This document shows, in pieces, positions 7,405-15,653 of a stretch of 19,747 nt of DNA (its first letter is position 1; each line of letters starts with the position of its first letter). Source of the DNA: a bacterium MnTg04 (GTDB lineage: Bacteria > Pseudomonadota > Gammaproteobacteria > Steroidobacterales > MnTg04); the NCBI GenBank assembly GCA_008975185.1, contig BFAU01000074.1, forward strand, positions 1-19,747, read 5' to 3'. The notes below the pieces were generated by a model that had not been told where the DNA came from, made no database searches, and saw nothing but the letters and a program-made list of their open reading frames with translations. A program made the translations under genes and the position numbers.

Positions 7405-8425
7405 TTTACAAGCGTTGCTGAACAAGCTGATCTCCGGAAAGGATTTAAGCGAGCGGCAGACGGGAAGCATTCTGCGGGCAATGGCCCGGGGGGAGGTGTC
7501 CGATGCGCTGGCCGGGGCCTTGCTCACCGCGCTGCGAATAAAAGGGGAAACCGGGGCTGAACTGCGGGGCTTTGCCAATAGCATGCGGAACATGGCGTTG
7601 CGCCCGCCGGTTGGCGATTGCAGCAAGCTTGTCGATTGCGTCGGCACCGGAGGTGACGGTTCGGGCAGCCTGAATCTGTCGACCGGATCCGCATTGCTGG
7701 CTGCCGCCAGCGGCGCAAGAGTTGCGAAACACGGTAACCGGGCCATGTCGAGTCGTTGCGGCAGTGCTGACGTACTGGAGGCCATGGGATTTGCGTTGCC
7801 CGTCGATGGCCATGCAGTTGCCGCATGTCTCGAATCCACGGGCTTCACGTTCATGTTTGCACCGCGCTTTCATGCTGCGACAAAGTCTGTCATGCGGGTG
7901 CGTCAGACTCTCGGCGTTCGCACCGTCTTCAATTTGCTCGGGCCGCTGGTCAATCCGCTCAGTCCTCCATACATGGTGATCGGCGCATACAGTCTGACGG
8001 CGGCAAGACTGATGGCCGAGGCCCTGTCCGGAATGCGCATAAAGCGCGCTTTTGTCGTTCACGGCGAACCGGGCTGGGATGAGGCGACGCCGATCGGGCC
8101 ATTCGTCAAACTGGAGGTAAAACCCGGCCAGATAAGCGAGCGGGAAATCGATCCATTGGACTTCGATCTCCAGCGGTGCCAGCCGCAGGACCTTGCCGGC
8201 GGCAGCGCGGTGGACAACGCGGATGCCTTGTGCAGCGTTCTGGCTAGCGGTGAAAAAGGACCGCATCGCGACGCGTTGGTATTGGGTGCCGGCCTGGTGC
8301 TGGAAGTGTGTGGCCGCACGCCTACGCTGGCGGACGGAGTGGCCACAGCGAGCCATGCACTGGATAACGGGTGCGCAAGACGGTTGCTCGGGCGGCTTAG
8401 GGGATTCGCGACGGAGGCGGCATGA
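7394..8425 (+). CDS. trpD: Anthranilate phosphoribosyltransferase
   Basis: Transfers phosphoribose from PRPP to anthranilate. It has 343 residues, full length. The PRPP-binding glycine loop reads GTGGDGSGSLNLST (canonical T-F-N-I replaced by S-L-N-L). KHGNRAMSSRCGSADVLE and LGVRTVFNLLGPLVNP match the anthranilate and PRPP sites. The metal-binding Asp-Glu pair is in HGEPGWDE. The first part (about 1–70) is the usual helical dimerisation domain. A very strong ribosome site (AGGAGG, 7380–7385) lies 8 bases before the ATG, inside the end of trpG. The stop overlaps the trpC start (ATGA at 8422–8425). Confidence 0.95.
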   Translation: MDDDLQALLNKLISGKDLSERQTGSILRAMARGEVSDALAGALLTALRIKGETGAELRGFANSMRNMALRPPVGDCSKLVDCVGTGGDGSGSLNLSTGSALLAAASGARVAKHGNRAMSSRCGSADVLEAMGFALPVDGHAVAACLESTGFTFMFAPRFHAATKSVMRVRQTLGVRTVFNLLGPLVNPLSPPYMVIGAYSLTAARLMAEALSGMRIKRAFVVHGEPGWDEATPIGPFVKLEVKPGQISEREIDPLDFDLQRCQPQDLAGGSAVDNADALCSVLASGEKGPHRDALVLGAGLVLEVCGRTPTLADGVATASHALDNGCARRLLGRLRGFATEAA

Positions 8426-9258
8426 AAAAAGATTTTCTCTCCGAGTTGACCGCACTGAGTCGCCAGCGGGCCAGACGATTGGCAACCGACCTGGATAAAT
8501 TCCGGGCGCTTATCGAGCAGTCTGTGGTGCCGCCCGCATTGCGTTTGTCCGCCGATGGCTTTGACTTGATTGCAGAATACAAACGGCGGTCGCCGACACT
8601 GGGAAAACTGGCGAGGCCGACAGGTGATCTGGGCCGCCAATTATCTGCCTATGCAAAAGGGGGTGCGGCGATGATTTCGGTGTTGACCGAAACGGCCCAT
8701 TTCGATGGTTCGTTGCTGCATTTGTCTGCCGCAGCCCGGTTGATGAGGCAAGTCGATATTCCCGTCATGCGCAAGGACTTCCTTGTGGATCCGTTGCAGC
8801 TTTATGAAGCTCGCGCCGCCGGCGCCGGTGGCGTTTTGTTGATCATTCGCATCCTGGACGACCCGGCGCTGGAAAACATGCTGGATTGTGCGGCCGAACT
8901 TGGCTTGTTTGTTCTCGCTGAGGCCTTTGACCGTACGGATCTGACCCGGCTCGCGGAGGTATCCGTTGCCCGGGAAAACCAACAAATACTGGCGGGTGTC
9001 AATTGCCGGGATTTGTCTACGCTGGAGCTAAAACCGGAACGATTTTTTGAACTGGCCCCGCTCTTGCCGCCCGGGCTACCGGCGGTGGCCGAAAGCGGGA
9101 TCGGCAATAGCGCAGACCTGCCAGCGCTCGCCGACGCCGGCTACCGGCTGGCGCTGATCGGTGGCGCACTGATGAGGCATGCGCAACCGGCAGACTTTTT
9201 GTCCGCATGTCTTGCCGGTGTGCGCAACCGGGCTGCCAGGCTGGCGGGAGGCGATTGA
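8422..9258 (+). CDS. trpC: Indole-3-glycerol phosphate synthase
   Basis: Closes the pyrrole ring of the rearranged CDRP intermediate, releasing CO2. A single-domain (beta/alpha)8 enzyme of 278 residues; not fused to TrpF as in E. coli. Expected active-site residues are present: Glu and Lys in IAEYKRRSP, the general-acid Lys in MRKDFLVDP, the Glu in VLAEAFD, the Asn in GVNCRDL, and Glu-Ser in AESGI. Some surroundings depart from consensus (AEAFD where EVHD is common, IGGALM where GEALM is common), but the catalytic set is intact. The start overlaps the trpD stop, and trpF begins one base after its stop. Confidence 0.95.
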   Translation: MKKDFLSELTALSRQRARRLATDLDKFRALIEQSVVPPALRLSADGFDLIAEYKRRSPTLGKLARPTGDLGRQLSAYAKGGAAMISVLTETAHFDGSLLHLSAAARLMRQVDIPVMRKDFLVDPLQLYEARAAGAGGVLLIIRILDDPALENMLDCAAELGLFVLAEAFDRTDLTRLAEVSVARENQQILAGVNCRDLSTLELKPERFFELAPLLPPGLPAVAESGIGNSADLPALADAGYRLALIGGALMRHAQPADFLSACLAGVRNRAARLAGGD

Positions 9259-9259
9259 G

Positions 9260-9865
9260 ATGTGGATCAAGATTTGCGGGATTACCGATAGCGACACTGC
9301 GTTGGCTGCGGCACGTGCCGGCGCTGATGCGGTTGGCCTGGTTTTCTCACCCTCGGTCAGACAGGTTTCGATTGATCGCGCGGCAGCGTTGCTCGAGGCA
9401 ATTCCCGACGGGCTGCAGACGGTGGCGGTGTTTCGCGAGCCGGACCGCCATCTGGCCATGGAAGTGCTGCGTCGATTGACGCCGGATTACCTGCAGAGCG
9501 ACGAGGAAGACTGGGGGAGTAATCTGCGGGGCTTACAACCGAACGCAGGCTGCCGATTTCTGCCGGTTGTGCGCAACCGGTTTCCCACGGAGCTGCCACC
9601 GATCTGCCTGTTCGAGGGCAGGCAAAGTGGTCAGGGTCAATTGGCGGACTGGCCGTTGGCAGCCAGGGTCGCACAGCAAGTTCCCCTGGTTCTCGCCGGC
9701 GGCCTGACACCGGCCAACGTTGCTGAAGCGATCCGCGAGGTTCGCCCCTACGGTGTGGATGTCAGCAGCGGGGTGGAGGAAAGGCGCGGCGAAAAATCTT
9801 CCCGCCTGATCGAGGAATTTGTGCGGATCGCCAGGCTGGCGGCCGCGGCGGCTGGTTTGGAGTAA
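9260..9865 (+). CDS. trpF: Phosphoribosylanthranilate isomerase, divergent subtype
   Basis: Catalyses the Amadori rearrangement of phosphoribosylanthranilate. It has 201 residues from ATG 9260, preceded by GGGAGG 8 bases upstream; longer in-frame starts inside trpC lack the family N-terminus (KICGIT). The catalytic-base Cys is Cys6. The general-acid Asp of the usual LLD motif appears to be Glu (CLFEGRQSGQGQLADW), and the usual QLHG motif reads QSDEEDW. The C-terminal phosphate site is standard: LAGGLTPANV, then GVDVSSGVE. I recall similar variants in other proteobacterial TrpF proteins, so this is probably a functional subtype rather than a decaying gene. It sits one base after trpC and five before trpB. 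Confidence 0.92.
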   Translation: MWIKICGITDSDTALAAARAGADAVGLVFSPSVRQVSIDRAAALLEAIPDGLQTVAVFREPDRHLAMEVLRRLTPDYLQSDEEDWGSNLRGLQPNAGCRFLPVVRNRFPTELPPICLFEGRQSGQGQLADWPLAARVAQQVPLVLAGGLTPANVAEAIREVRPYGVDVSSGVEERRGEKSSRLIEEFVRIARLAAAAAGLE

Positions 9866-9870
9866 AAGCG

Positions 9871-11097
9871 ATGAGACAGACAGGACATGAAATATCTGCC
9901 GAGCGGCTTGGCATGCCCGATACGAATGGCAGGTTTGGAGAATTTGGCGGGCGTTTCGTACCGGAGATCCTGATGCCTGCGATCGCACACCTTGAAGACG
10001 GGGTCAGGCGTATCCTGCCATCCGACGATTTTACCCAGGAGTTACAGCGCGAGCTGCGTGAGTGGGCCGGGCGGCCGACCGCACTCACACTGGCGCCTGG
10101 ACTGGGGCGTCAATGGGGAGCCGAGGTCTGGCTGAAGAGAGAAGACCTGGCGCATACGGGTGCGCACAAAATAAACAACGCGGTCGGGCAGGTGCTGCTG
10201 GCCAGGCGTCTCCAGGCAAAACGCATCGTTGCCGAGACCGGCGCCGGGCAACACGGTGTCGCCACGGCGGCAGCCTGTGCCCGGGCCGGTTTGCCCTGTA
10301 CCGTCTATATGGGTTCGGTGGATATTCGGCGGCAGGCGCCGAACGTTGCCAGGATGAAAATGTTTGGTGCGGAGGTGATCGCCGTCGACAGTGGCGATGC
10401 CACTTTACGGGCGGCAATCGATGAGGCCATGCGGGACTGGGTCTGCAACCCGGTCGATACCTACTACCTGCTGGGATCGGTGGTCGGGCCGCACCCGTAT
10501 CCATACCTGGTTCGCGAGTTGCAGTCTGTGATTGGCCGTGAGGCCCGGCGGCAACTGCTGGAGATTTCCGGCGCCTTGCCCGATATCGCCGTCGCCTGTG
10601 TAGGCGGAGGCTCCAATGCGATCGGGCTTTTCCACGAATTCATTGCAGATGAGTCGGTGCGCCTGGTCGGGGTCGAGGCCGGCGGAACCGGCAGCGAGCC
10701 GGGCGAGCATGCCGCAACGCTCGCCCGTGGCAAGCCCGGCGTGCTGCACGGTTGTTATTCGTTTTTGCTTCAGGACGGCGATGGCCAGGTTCTGGAAACC
10801 CACTCGGTTTCCGCCGGTCTGGATTACCCCGGCGTCGGCCCGGAACACTCGATGCTGAGAAACAACGGACGCGTCGAATACATCACGGTGTCCGATCGGG
10901 AGGCGCTGCAGGCGCTTGGCGAATGTTGCCGCAGCGAAGGAATACTGCCGGCCCTGGAATCCGCCCACGCCCTGGCCGGAGCGAAACGACTGGCAGCAGA
11001 AAAGCCCGGCGCGAAAATTCTGCTTTGTCTTTCCGGCCGGGGAGACAAGGATCTGGATACGCTGATGAAGATCGCCGATGGAGATTTTTCGCAATGA
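9871..11097 (+). CDS. trpB: Tryptophan synthase beta subunit
   Basis: PLP enzyme that joins indole and serine to give tryptophan. It has 408 residues. The PLP Schiff-base lysine is Lys100 in HTGAHKINNA, and the catalytic Glu122 is in AETGAGQHG. The phosphate-binding loop is GGGSNAIG, and AGLDYPGVGPEHS and SGRGDKD are canonical TrpB1 motifs. NGRFGEFGGRFVPE opens the conserved part. The ATG at 9871 follows TTGGAG by about 9 bases; an internal ATG at 9913 is possible but has a poorer ribosome site. The stop overlaps the trpA start (ATGA at 11094–11097), consistent with the alpha2beta2 complex being made in equal amounts. Confidence 0.97.
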   Translation: MRQTGHEISAERLGMPDTNGRFGEFGGRFVPEILMPAIAHLEDGVRRILPSDDFTQELQRELREWAGRPTALTLAPGLGRQWGAEVWLKREDLAHTGAHKINNAVGQVLLARRLQAKRIVAETGAGQHGVATAAACARAGLPCTVYMGSVDIRRQAPNVARMKMFGAEVIAVDSGDATLRAAIDEAMRDWVCNPVDTYYLLGSVVGPHPYPYLVRELQSVIGREARRQLLEISGALPDIAVACVGGGSNAIGLFHEFIADESVRLVGVEAGGTGSEPGEHAATLARGKPGVLHGCYSFLLQDGDGQVLETHSVSAGLDYPGVGPEHSMLRNNGRVEYITVSDREALQALGECCRSEGILPALESAHALAGAKRLAAEKPGAKILLCLSGRGDKDLDTLMKIADGDFSQ

Positions 11098-11861
11098 CGC
11101 CGGCTCGGAAAATTACGGCGGCGCTGGAGGGCGAATGCTCGGAGCGTCCCGGGTTGATCGCCTATCTGACCGGCGGCTATCCGGATGAACGGCGCTTCAG
11201 GAAATACTTTCTGCAGACTGCCGCCGCGTGCGAGCTGGTGGAGGTGGGTATTCCGTTCAGCGACCCGATGGCCGACGGCCTGACCATTCAAAACGCCAGC
11301 AAGGTCGCGCTGGAAAATGGCGCGACGCTGAGGAAGATACTCCGCTGGCTGGCTGAACTGGCGCCGGAAACAGGTAAGCCGGTGGTGTTGATGAGCTATC
11401 TGAACCCGTTGCTGGCCTACGGCTTTGCGAAGCTTGCCGAAGACGCCCTGGAAGCTGGCGTCAGCGGCTTTATCGTTCCGGACCTGCCGATCGAGGAGGC
11501 TGCCCCGCTGGGCGACGCACTTGGCCAATCCGGGCTCGCCCTGATTCAATTGCTTACGCCGCTAACCCCACCGCGCAGGCTGTCTTTGCTGTGCAGGGAG
11601 AGCCGCGGTTTCGTATACGCGGTGACACACGCTGGAACGACCGGTGGGAAAAAGGCCTTGCCCGCGGATTGCATCGATTATCTGGGCATGGTTCGTGCGC
11701 AGTCGCAACTCCCGGTCTACGCCGGGTTCGGTGTAAAAAGCGCCGACGATGTCGCCATGCTGGCGGGGCATGTTGACGGTGTCGTGGTTGGGTCGGCGCT
11801 GATCGATGCGCTGGACCGGGGGATCGATCCGGGTGAGTTTTTGGCGGGTCTGCGCGGATAA
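11094..11861 (+). CDS. trpA: Tryptophan synthase alpha subunit
   Basis: Cleaves indole-3-glycerol phosphate and passes indole through the tunnel to TrpB. It has 255 residues, slightly shorter than E. coli (268). Catalytic Glu50 and Asp61 lie in EVGIPFSDPMADG. The usual GPTIQ reads GLTIQ. MSYLNPLLAYG, FIVPDLPIEEA, YAGFGVKSADDV and VVGSALID match the phosphate-binding end of the barrel. The frame remains open upstream inside trpB, but the N-terminus (RKITAALEG) begins properly at the overlap ATG. It is the last trp gene. A DUF2007 gene starts 27 bases on, with no terminator between. Confidence 0.96.
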   Translation: MTPARKITAALEGECSERPGLIAYLTGGYPDERRFRKYFLQTAAACELVEVGIPFSDPMADGLTIQNASKVALENGATLRKILRWLAELAPETGKPVVLMSYLNPLLAYGFAKLAEDALEAGVSGFIVPDLPIEEAAPLGDALGQSGLALIQLLTPLTPPRRLSLLCRESRGFVYAVTHAGTTGGKKALPADCIDYLGMVRAQSQLPVYAGFGVKSADDVAMLAGHVDGVVVGSALIDALDRGIDPGEFLAGLRG

Positions 11862-11888
11862 CAGGCGCAATTGTGGTAAAAAGCAGCG

Positions 11889-12194
11889 ATGAAAAAGGTT
11901 TACACCGCAAACTCGCCGGTCGAGCTGGCGCACGCGCAAAACATTCTGGATGGCTACAGTATCGCCAGCCAGAAACGCAACGAGCTGTTCGCGGTTCGCG
12001 GGGAGATTCCGTTTATCGAGTGCTACCCGGAGCTTTGGGTAGTCAACGATCTTGATGAATCCCGCGCCCAGCAAATCCTCGTACAGGAAATGGATCGCGA
12101 GCCTAGCGGCAAGACCTGGCAGTGCGTGAATTGCGACGAGGTCTGCGAAGACCAGTTTAGCGATTGCTGGAGTTGTGGATCGCCACGCCCATAA
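11889..12194 (+). CDS. DUF2007 protein with C-terminal zinc ribbon
   Basis: A 101-residue cytosolic protein. The N-terminal 65 residues (KKVYTANSPVELAHAQNIL, then IPFIECYPELWVVND) match DUF2007, a ferredoxin-like-fold family annotated as a putative signal-transducing domain of unknown role. The C-terminus adds two CxxC knuckles, Cys79/Cys82 and Cys93/Cys96, with an extra Cys86: a small zinc ribbon (WQCVNCDE … DCWSCG). The gene is 27 bases after trpA in the same direction and probably receives trp transcription. No strong ribosome site is visible. It converges on ubiB with a 21-base gap. Confidence 0.85.
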   Translation: MKKVYTANSPVELAHAQNILDGYSIASQKRNELFAVRGEIPFIECYPELWVVNDLDESRAQQILVQEMDREPSGKTWQCVNCDEVCEDQFSDCWSCGSPRP

Positions 12195-12215
12195 GCGAGC
12201 GGGGCTCGGCTATTT

Positions 12216-13859
12216 TCAGGGCCGGGCCGAGAGCATCATGACCATGCCGGCCGCAATAACAGTTCCCGCAAGCCACAGCGGAACCCCGGCAGGGATCACC
12301 AGCAGGACTCCGGACAGCAATGTGGCGGCGCCGGCGATTGCCCGCCATTGTTGCCGGCGGCCGGCCATTTGTTCTGCACGCAGTTTTTCGATCTCGGGCA
12401 CGGTGACCTGCACGTTGAACCGGCCATCGGCAAGTTGCTCGATAAGTTTACGCGCCAGTTCCGGCACGCCCTGCAGACTCTCACCCAGCTCGGGGAGCTG
12501 CTCGCGCAGGCGCTGCAACATGTACTTGCCGCTGACTCTCTCCTCGACCCAGCCCCTGAGAATGGGATGGGCCGTTTTCCAAAGATCCAGATCGGGGTAA
12601 AGTTCCCGGCCCAGGCCTTCGATATTGAGCAGGGTTTTCTGCAGCAGCACCAGTTGCGGTTGAATTTCCATGTTGAAGCGGCGCGCGGTCCGGAACAGCC
12701 GCAACAACACCTGGCCAAAGGAAATGTCCTTGAGCGGTTTGTTGAAAATCGGTTCGCAAACCGTGCGAATCGCCGATTCGAATTCGTCGATCCGGGTTTC
12801 AGGCGGCACCCATCCCGAATCGACATGCAGCTTGGCGACCCGGTAATAATCGCGCTCGAAAAACGCCAGAAAATTCTCGGCGAGATAATGCTGGTCCCGG
12901 GAACTCAGCGTGCCGACTATCCCGAAGTCCACCGCGATATATCGCGGCTGGGAAGGGTCGCTGATATCGACGAAAATATTGCCCGGGTGCATATCGGCGT
13001 GGAAAAAATTGTGTTTGAACACCTGGGTGAAAAAAATATCCACGCCATTCTCGGCCAGTTTTCGCATATCCGTGCCGGCGGCGTTGAGGGTGTCCATGTC
13101 GCCGATGGGTACGCCGCTGATGCGCTCCATGACCAGGATATCGGGGCGGCAATACTCCCAGAAAACCTCCGGCACATACAGCTTGTTGGACCCTGAAAAA
13201 TTTCTTTTCAATTGCGCGGCGTTGGCTGCTTCGCGCATCATATCGAGTTCGTCGATGACGGTCTTTTCGTATTCATTGACCACATCGACCGGCCTCAGCC
13301 TCCGTGCTTCCGGCCAGTGTCGTTGCGCGAGCCTGGCCAAGGCGTGCAGTACGTCCAGGTCCTGCCGGATCTGGGCCTCGACACCGGGCCGCAAAATCTT
13401 GACGATGACTTCCTCGCCGGATTTCAAGGTCGCTTTATGGACCTGCGCTATCGACGCCGCCGCCAGCGGCTCGTCGTCGAAGCGCTCAAAAACCTCGTCC
13501 AGGCCCTGGCCATAGGCTTTCTCCGCCATGGCCTTGGCTACGCTGGATGGAAAAGGCGGCACGCGATCCTGCAACATCGCCAGCTCATCGGCGATGTCCA
13601 GGGGAAGCAGGTCGCGCCGGGTCGACAGGGCCTGGCCGAATTTGACGAAAATCGGCCCGAGTTCCTGCAACGCGAGGCGGATACGCTCGCCGCGCGGCCC
13701 CTGTTTTTTTGCGCCCCATGACGCCGGGCTCAGGCGCGCGATAAGCCGCAGCGGGCGAAACAAATGAGCGGCCTGGACGATGTTGTCGAGGCCGTGATTC
13801 ACCAGTACACGGTTTATTTGCAGCAACCTGACCAGGTTACGCATCGGGGCCACCGCCAT
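12216..13859 (-). CDS. ubiB: UbiB, ADCK/ABC1-type atypical kinase for ubiquinone synthesis
   Basis: Membrane-associated protein-kinase-like ATPase needed for ubiquinone synthesis, thought to help extract or present hydrophobic intermediates to the Ubi enzyme complex. It has 547 residues. The KxGQ motif is at 73–76, the Ala-rich loop in place of a P-loop at about 133–136, the ATP-site Lys at 154, the ExD motif at Glu204–Asp206, the catalytic-loop-like HADMHPGN at 287–294 and DFG at 311–313. Two hydrophobic segments at about 508–545 are the C-terminal membrane anchor. The start at 13859 overlaps ubiJ by 23 bases. A second ATG at 13844 (residue 6) is also possible, and neither has a decisive ribosome site. 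It is last in the long minus-strand gene string. Confidence 0.95.
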   Translation of the reverse strand: MAVAPMRNLVRLLQINRVLVNHGLDNIVQAAHLFRPLRLIARLSPASWGAKKQGPRGERIRLALQELGPIFVKFGQALSTRRDLLPLDIADELAMLQDRVPPFPSSVAKAMAEKAYGQGLDEVFERFDDEPLAAASIAQVHKATLKSGEEVIVKILRPGVEAQIRQDLDVLHALARLAQRHWPEARRLRPVDVVNEYEKTVIDELDMMREAANAAQLKRNFSGSNKLYVPEVFWEYCRPDILVMERISGVPIGDMDTLNAAGTDMRKLAENGVDIFFTQVFKHNFFHADMHPGNIFVDISDPSQPRYIAVDFGIVGTLSSRDQHYLAENFLAFFERDYYRVAKLHVDSGWVPPETRIDEFESAIRTVCEPIFNKPLKDISFGQVLLRLFRTARRFNMEIQPQLVLLQKTLLNIEGLGRELYPDLDLWKTAHPILRGWVEERVSGKYMLQRLREQLPELGESLQGVPELARKLIEQLADGRFNVQVTVPEIEKLRAEQMAGRRQQWRAIAGAATLLSGVLLVIPAGVPLWLAGTVIAAGMVMMLSARP

Positions 13860-14472
13860 CGCCGGTCCGTTCCAGCAGCCGTATTTTCGCTTCCAGTCGG
13901 TCGCTGTCTTCGCGCAACTTGTCGATATCGCTCATCCATTTCGCAACCTCGGGATGGCTGGGCAAGTCGCGACTTTCTTCCTGCAGGAATTCGGCTGCAT
14001 TCCGGGATGCCGTGGCGAAGATTTTCTTGGCAAATCCCAGGCCCGAGCGAAACAGGTTGCCGATCTGGCGGGCTGCCGCGTCACCGGTCAGGCGCGACAG
14101 TTCTTCTTCCCAGTCCGGTCGCGTCAGTTGCAGCAGTTTCTGAAAAGCCTGCGCAGTATCGGCATCGCCAAAAAATCTGACCCGCCCGGCGCGAACCGCC
14201 TGCTCGGAATGGTCCGCGGCGAGGTCCAATAGTCCGCTCAGGCCGCTTGCCACGATAACGTCCGGTTCCGCGTCAAAATCTGCATGAACGCTAATCTGTT
14301 CATCGGCGACGCTGAGGAAAATTGACGGACCGCTTTGCACGGCCTCAGGCGCAAGCTGTATTGCCAGCGTCCTGCCATCGAGCTGCCGGCAAAGGGCGCG
14401 GGCTTGCGAAGAGTCCGCCAGCCGGCGATTGAGCAGTCCTTGCAGGGGTTTTAGCAGTGTGGACGTTGTCAT
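13837..14472 (-). CDS. ubiJ: UbiJ, SCP2-domain ubiquinone accessory factor
   Basis: Soluble lipid-binding scaffold of the aerobic ubiquinone synthesis complex, working with UbiK and the Ubi hydroxylases. It has 211 residues. The N-terminal SCP2 sterol-carrier fold (about 15–120) includes LDGRTLAIQL, ADEQISVHADF, and VRAGRVRFFGDADTAQAF with the typical G-D-A-D turn. DWEEELSRLTGDAAARQIG is a family hallmark. The C-terminal 35 residues (SHPEVAKW … LREDSDRLEAKIRLLE) predict a coiled coil, as in other UbiJ proteins. It lies 8 bases after ubiE and overlaps ubiB, so the three ubi genes are probably translated from one mRNA. Confidence 0.93.
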   Translation of the reverse strand: MTTSTLLKPLQGLLNRRLADSSQARALCRQLDGRTLAIQLAPEAVQSGPSIFLSVADEQISVHADFDAEPDVIVASGLSGLLDLAADHSEQAVRAGRVRFFGDADTAQAFQKLLQLTRPDWEEELSRLTGDAAARQIGNLFRSGLGFAKKIFATASRNAAEFLQEESRDLPSHPEVAKWMSDIDKLREDSDRLEAKIRLLERTGDGGGPDA

Positions 14473-14480
14473 GTTCTTGC

Positions 14481-15245
14481 TCAGAATTTGTAACCACGAT
14501 GCAGGGCGACGATTCCCCCGCTGAGGTTGTGATACCTGGTTTTCTCGAAACCCGCGTCGCGCATCATCTGCAACAGGGTTTCCTGGTCCGGATGACGTCG
14601 AATCGATTCCGCAAGATAGCGATAGCTGTCTTCGTCGTTTGCGATCAAGCGGCCCAGGAACGGGAGAATATTGAACGAATACAGCTCGTAGAAAGATTTC
14701 AGGCCGGGCAGGACCGGTTGTGAAAACTCAAGCACGAGGAGTTGCCCGCCCGGCCGAAGAACCCGGAACATCGCTTGCAGTGCCGCGTCCTTGTCGGTCA
14801 CGTTGCGCAGGCCGAAAGCGATCGTGACACAGTCGAAACTGTCATCGGCGAACGGCAGGCATTCGGCATCGGCCTGCGCGAAAACCAGGTTGCTTGCCAG
14901 GCCCTCATCGAGCAGGCGGTCGCGACCGCGGGCGAGCATCGCGGCGTTGATATCGGTCAGCACAACCAGCCCATCGTCGCCCGCCTTCCTTGCCAGCGCC
15001 GAACCGAGGTCGCCGGTGCCGCCGGCGACATCCAGTGCGCGCTGACCCGGCCGCAACCCGGTTTGTTCGATCGTAAATTTTTTCCACAGGCGGTGGATCC
15101 CCGCCGACATCAGGTCGTTCATCAGGTCGTAACGACTGGCGACCGAATCGAAAACTTCACGGACCCGGCCGGCCTTTTCCTGCCATGCCACGTCTTCGAA
15201 ACCGAAGTGAGTCTTGTCTGGATTGTCGCCCGAGGTCTTTTGCAC
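14481..15245 (-). CDS. ubiE: Ubiquinone/menaquinone C-methyltransferase UbiE
   Basis: SAM-dependent C-methyltransferase of the quinone ring. It has 254 residues. VFDSVASRYDLMNDLMSAGIHRLWK at about 31–55 is the first UbiE/COQ5 signature. The SAM-binding motif LDVAGGTGDLG is at 71–81. IAFGLRNVTD (about 142–151) and RVLRPGGQLLVLEFS are the later signatures. It ends in GIVALHRGYKF, a typical UbiE C-terminus. It lies 17 bases after the DUF971 gene and 8 before ubiJ. Whether the organism makes menaquinone as well cannot be judged; the ubiJ and ubiB neighbours point to ubiquinone. Confidence 0.97.
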   Translation of the reverse strand: MQKTSGDNPDKTHFGFEDVAWQEKAGRVREVFDSVASRYDLMNDLMSAGIHRLWKKFTIEQTGLRPGQRALDVAGGTGDLGSALARKAGDDGLVVLTDINAAMLARGRDRLLDEGLASNLVFAQADAECLPFADDSFDCVTIAFGLRNVTDKDAALQAMFRVLRPGGQLLVLEFSQPVLPGLKSFYELYSFNILPFLGRLIANDEDSYRYLAESIRRHPDQETLLQMMRDAGFEKTRYHNLSGGIVALHRGYKF

Positions 15246-15262
15246 TGCCTGGTCTCTGATCT

Positions 15263-15625
15263 TCAGTCCGGCCTGCGAGAGTAACCTTCGGCATCAAGCC
15301 GGTCCAGATAATCGCGCCAGTTTTCGGCTTGCCCGATACCCAGTTCATACAGAACATCCCAGCTGTACAGCCCGGTGTCGTGGCCGTCGTCGAAGACCAG
15401 CCGCACCGCGTACTGACCGATCGGCTCGATCGCCGTGATACCGACGTCTTCCTTGCCGGTGACCAGTTGCATGGGGCCGCCGTGCCCGCGTACCTCCGCC
15501 GACGGTGAAAAGCAGCGCAAGTACTCGAAGGGCAGAGCAAAAGTCTCGCCATTGTTAAAGCTGACTTCCAGGACTCGTGACCTCTTTAGCAGGCGGAGAT
15601 CGGTCGGCTGTAATTTCTGGTTCAA
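15263..15625 (-). CDS. DUF971 protein
   Basis: A 120-residue protein of the DUF971 (GBBH-like) family, a small fold seen also in Fe–S carrier and hydroxylase-related proteins; no specific role is established. Visible features are PTDLRLLKRSRVLEVSFNNGE, FALPFEYLRCFSPSAEVRGHG, and the C-terminal YAVRLVFDDGHDTGLYSWDVLYELG, which is the family core. There is no ATG near the conserved start. TTG at 15625 is chosen because AGGA lies 7 bases upstream and the protein then begins where family members begin. The frame stays open far into hslU, but that extension is Arg/Lys-rich shadow sequence. It follows hslU by 28 bases, a neighbourhood kept in many Gammaproteobacteria. Confidence 0.88.
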   Translation of the reverse strand: MNQKLQPTDLRLLKRSRVLEVSFNNGETFALPFEYLRCFSPSAEVRGHGGPMQLVTGKEDVGITAIEPIGQYAVRLVFDDGHDTGLYSWDVLYELGIGQAENWRDYLDRLDAEGYSRRPD

Positions 15626-15653
15626 CGGTTTTTCCTGGAATCCTTTGCGAGCC

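Noticed and set aside
10752..11093. Extension of TrpA into trpB to give a 369-residue protein
   Set aside because: The extra residues are an out-of-frame reading of trpB; TrpA starts properly at the ATGA overlap.
12205..12231. CTCGGC/GCCGAG inverted repeat between the DUF2007 gene and ubiB
   Set aside because: Only 6 bp with a 15-base loop and no T-run on either side, so not a credible intrinsic terminator.
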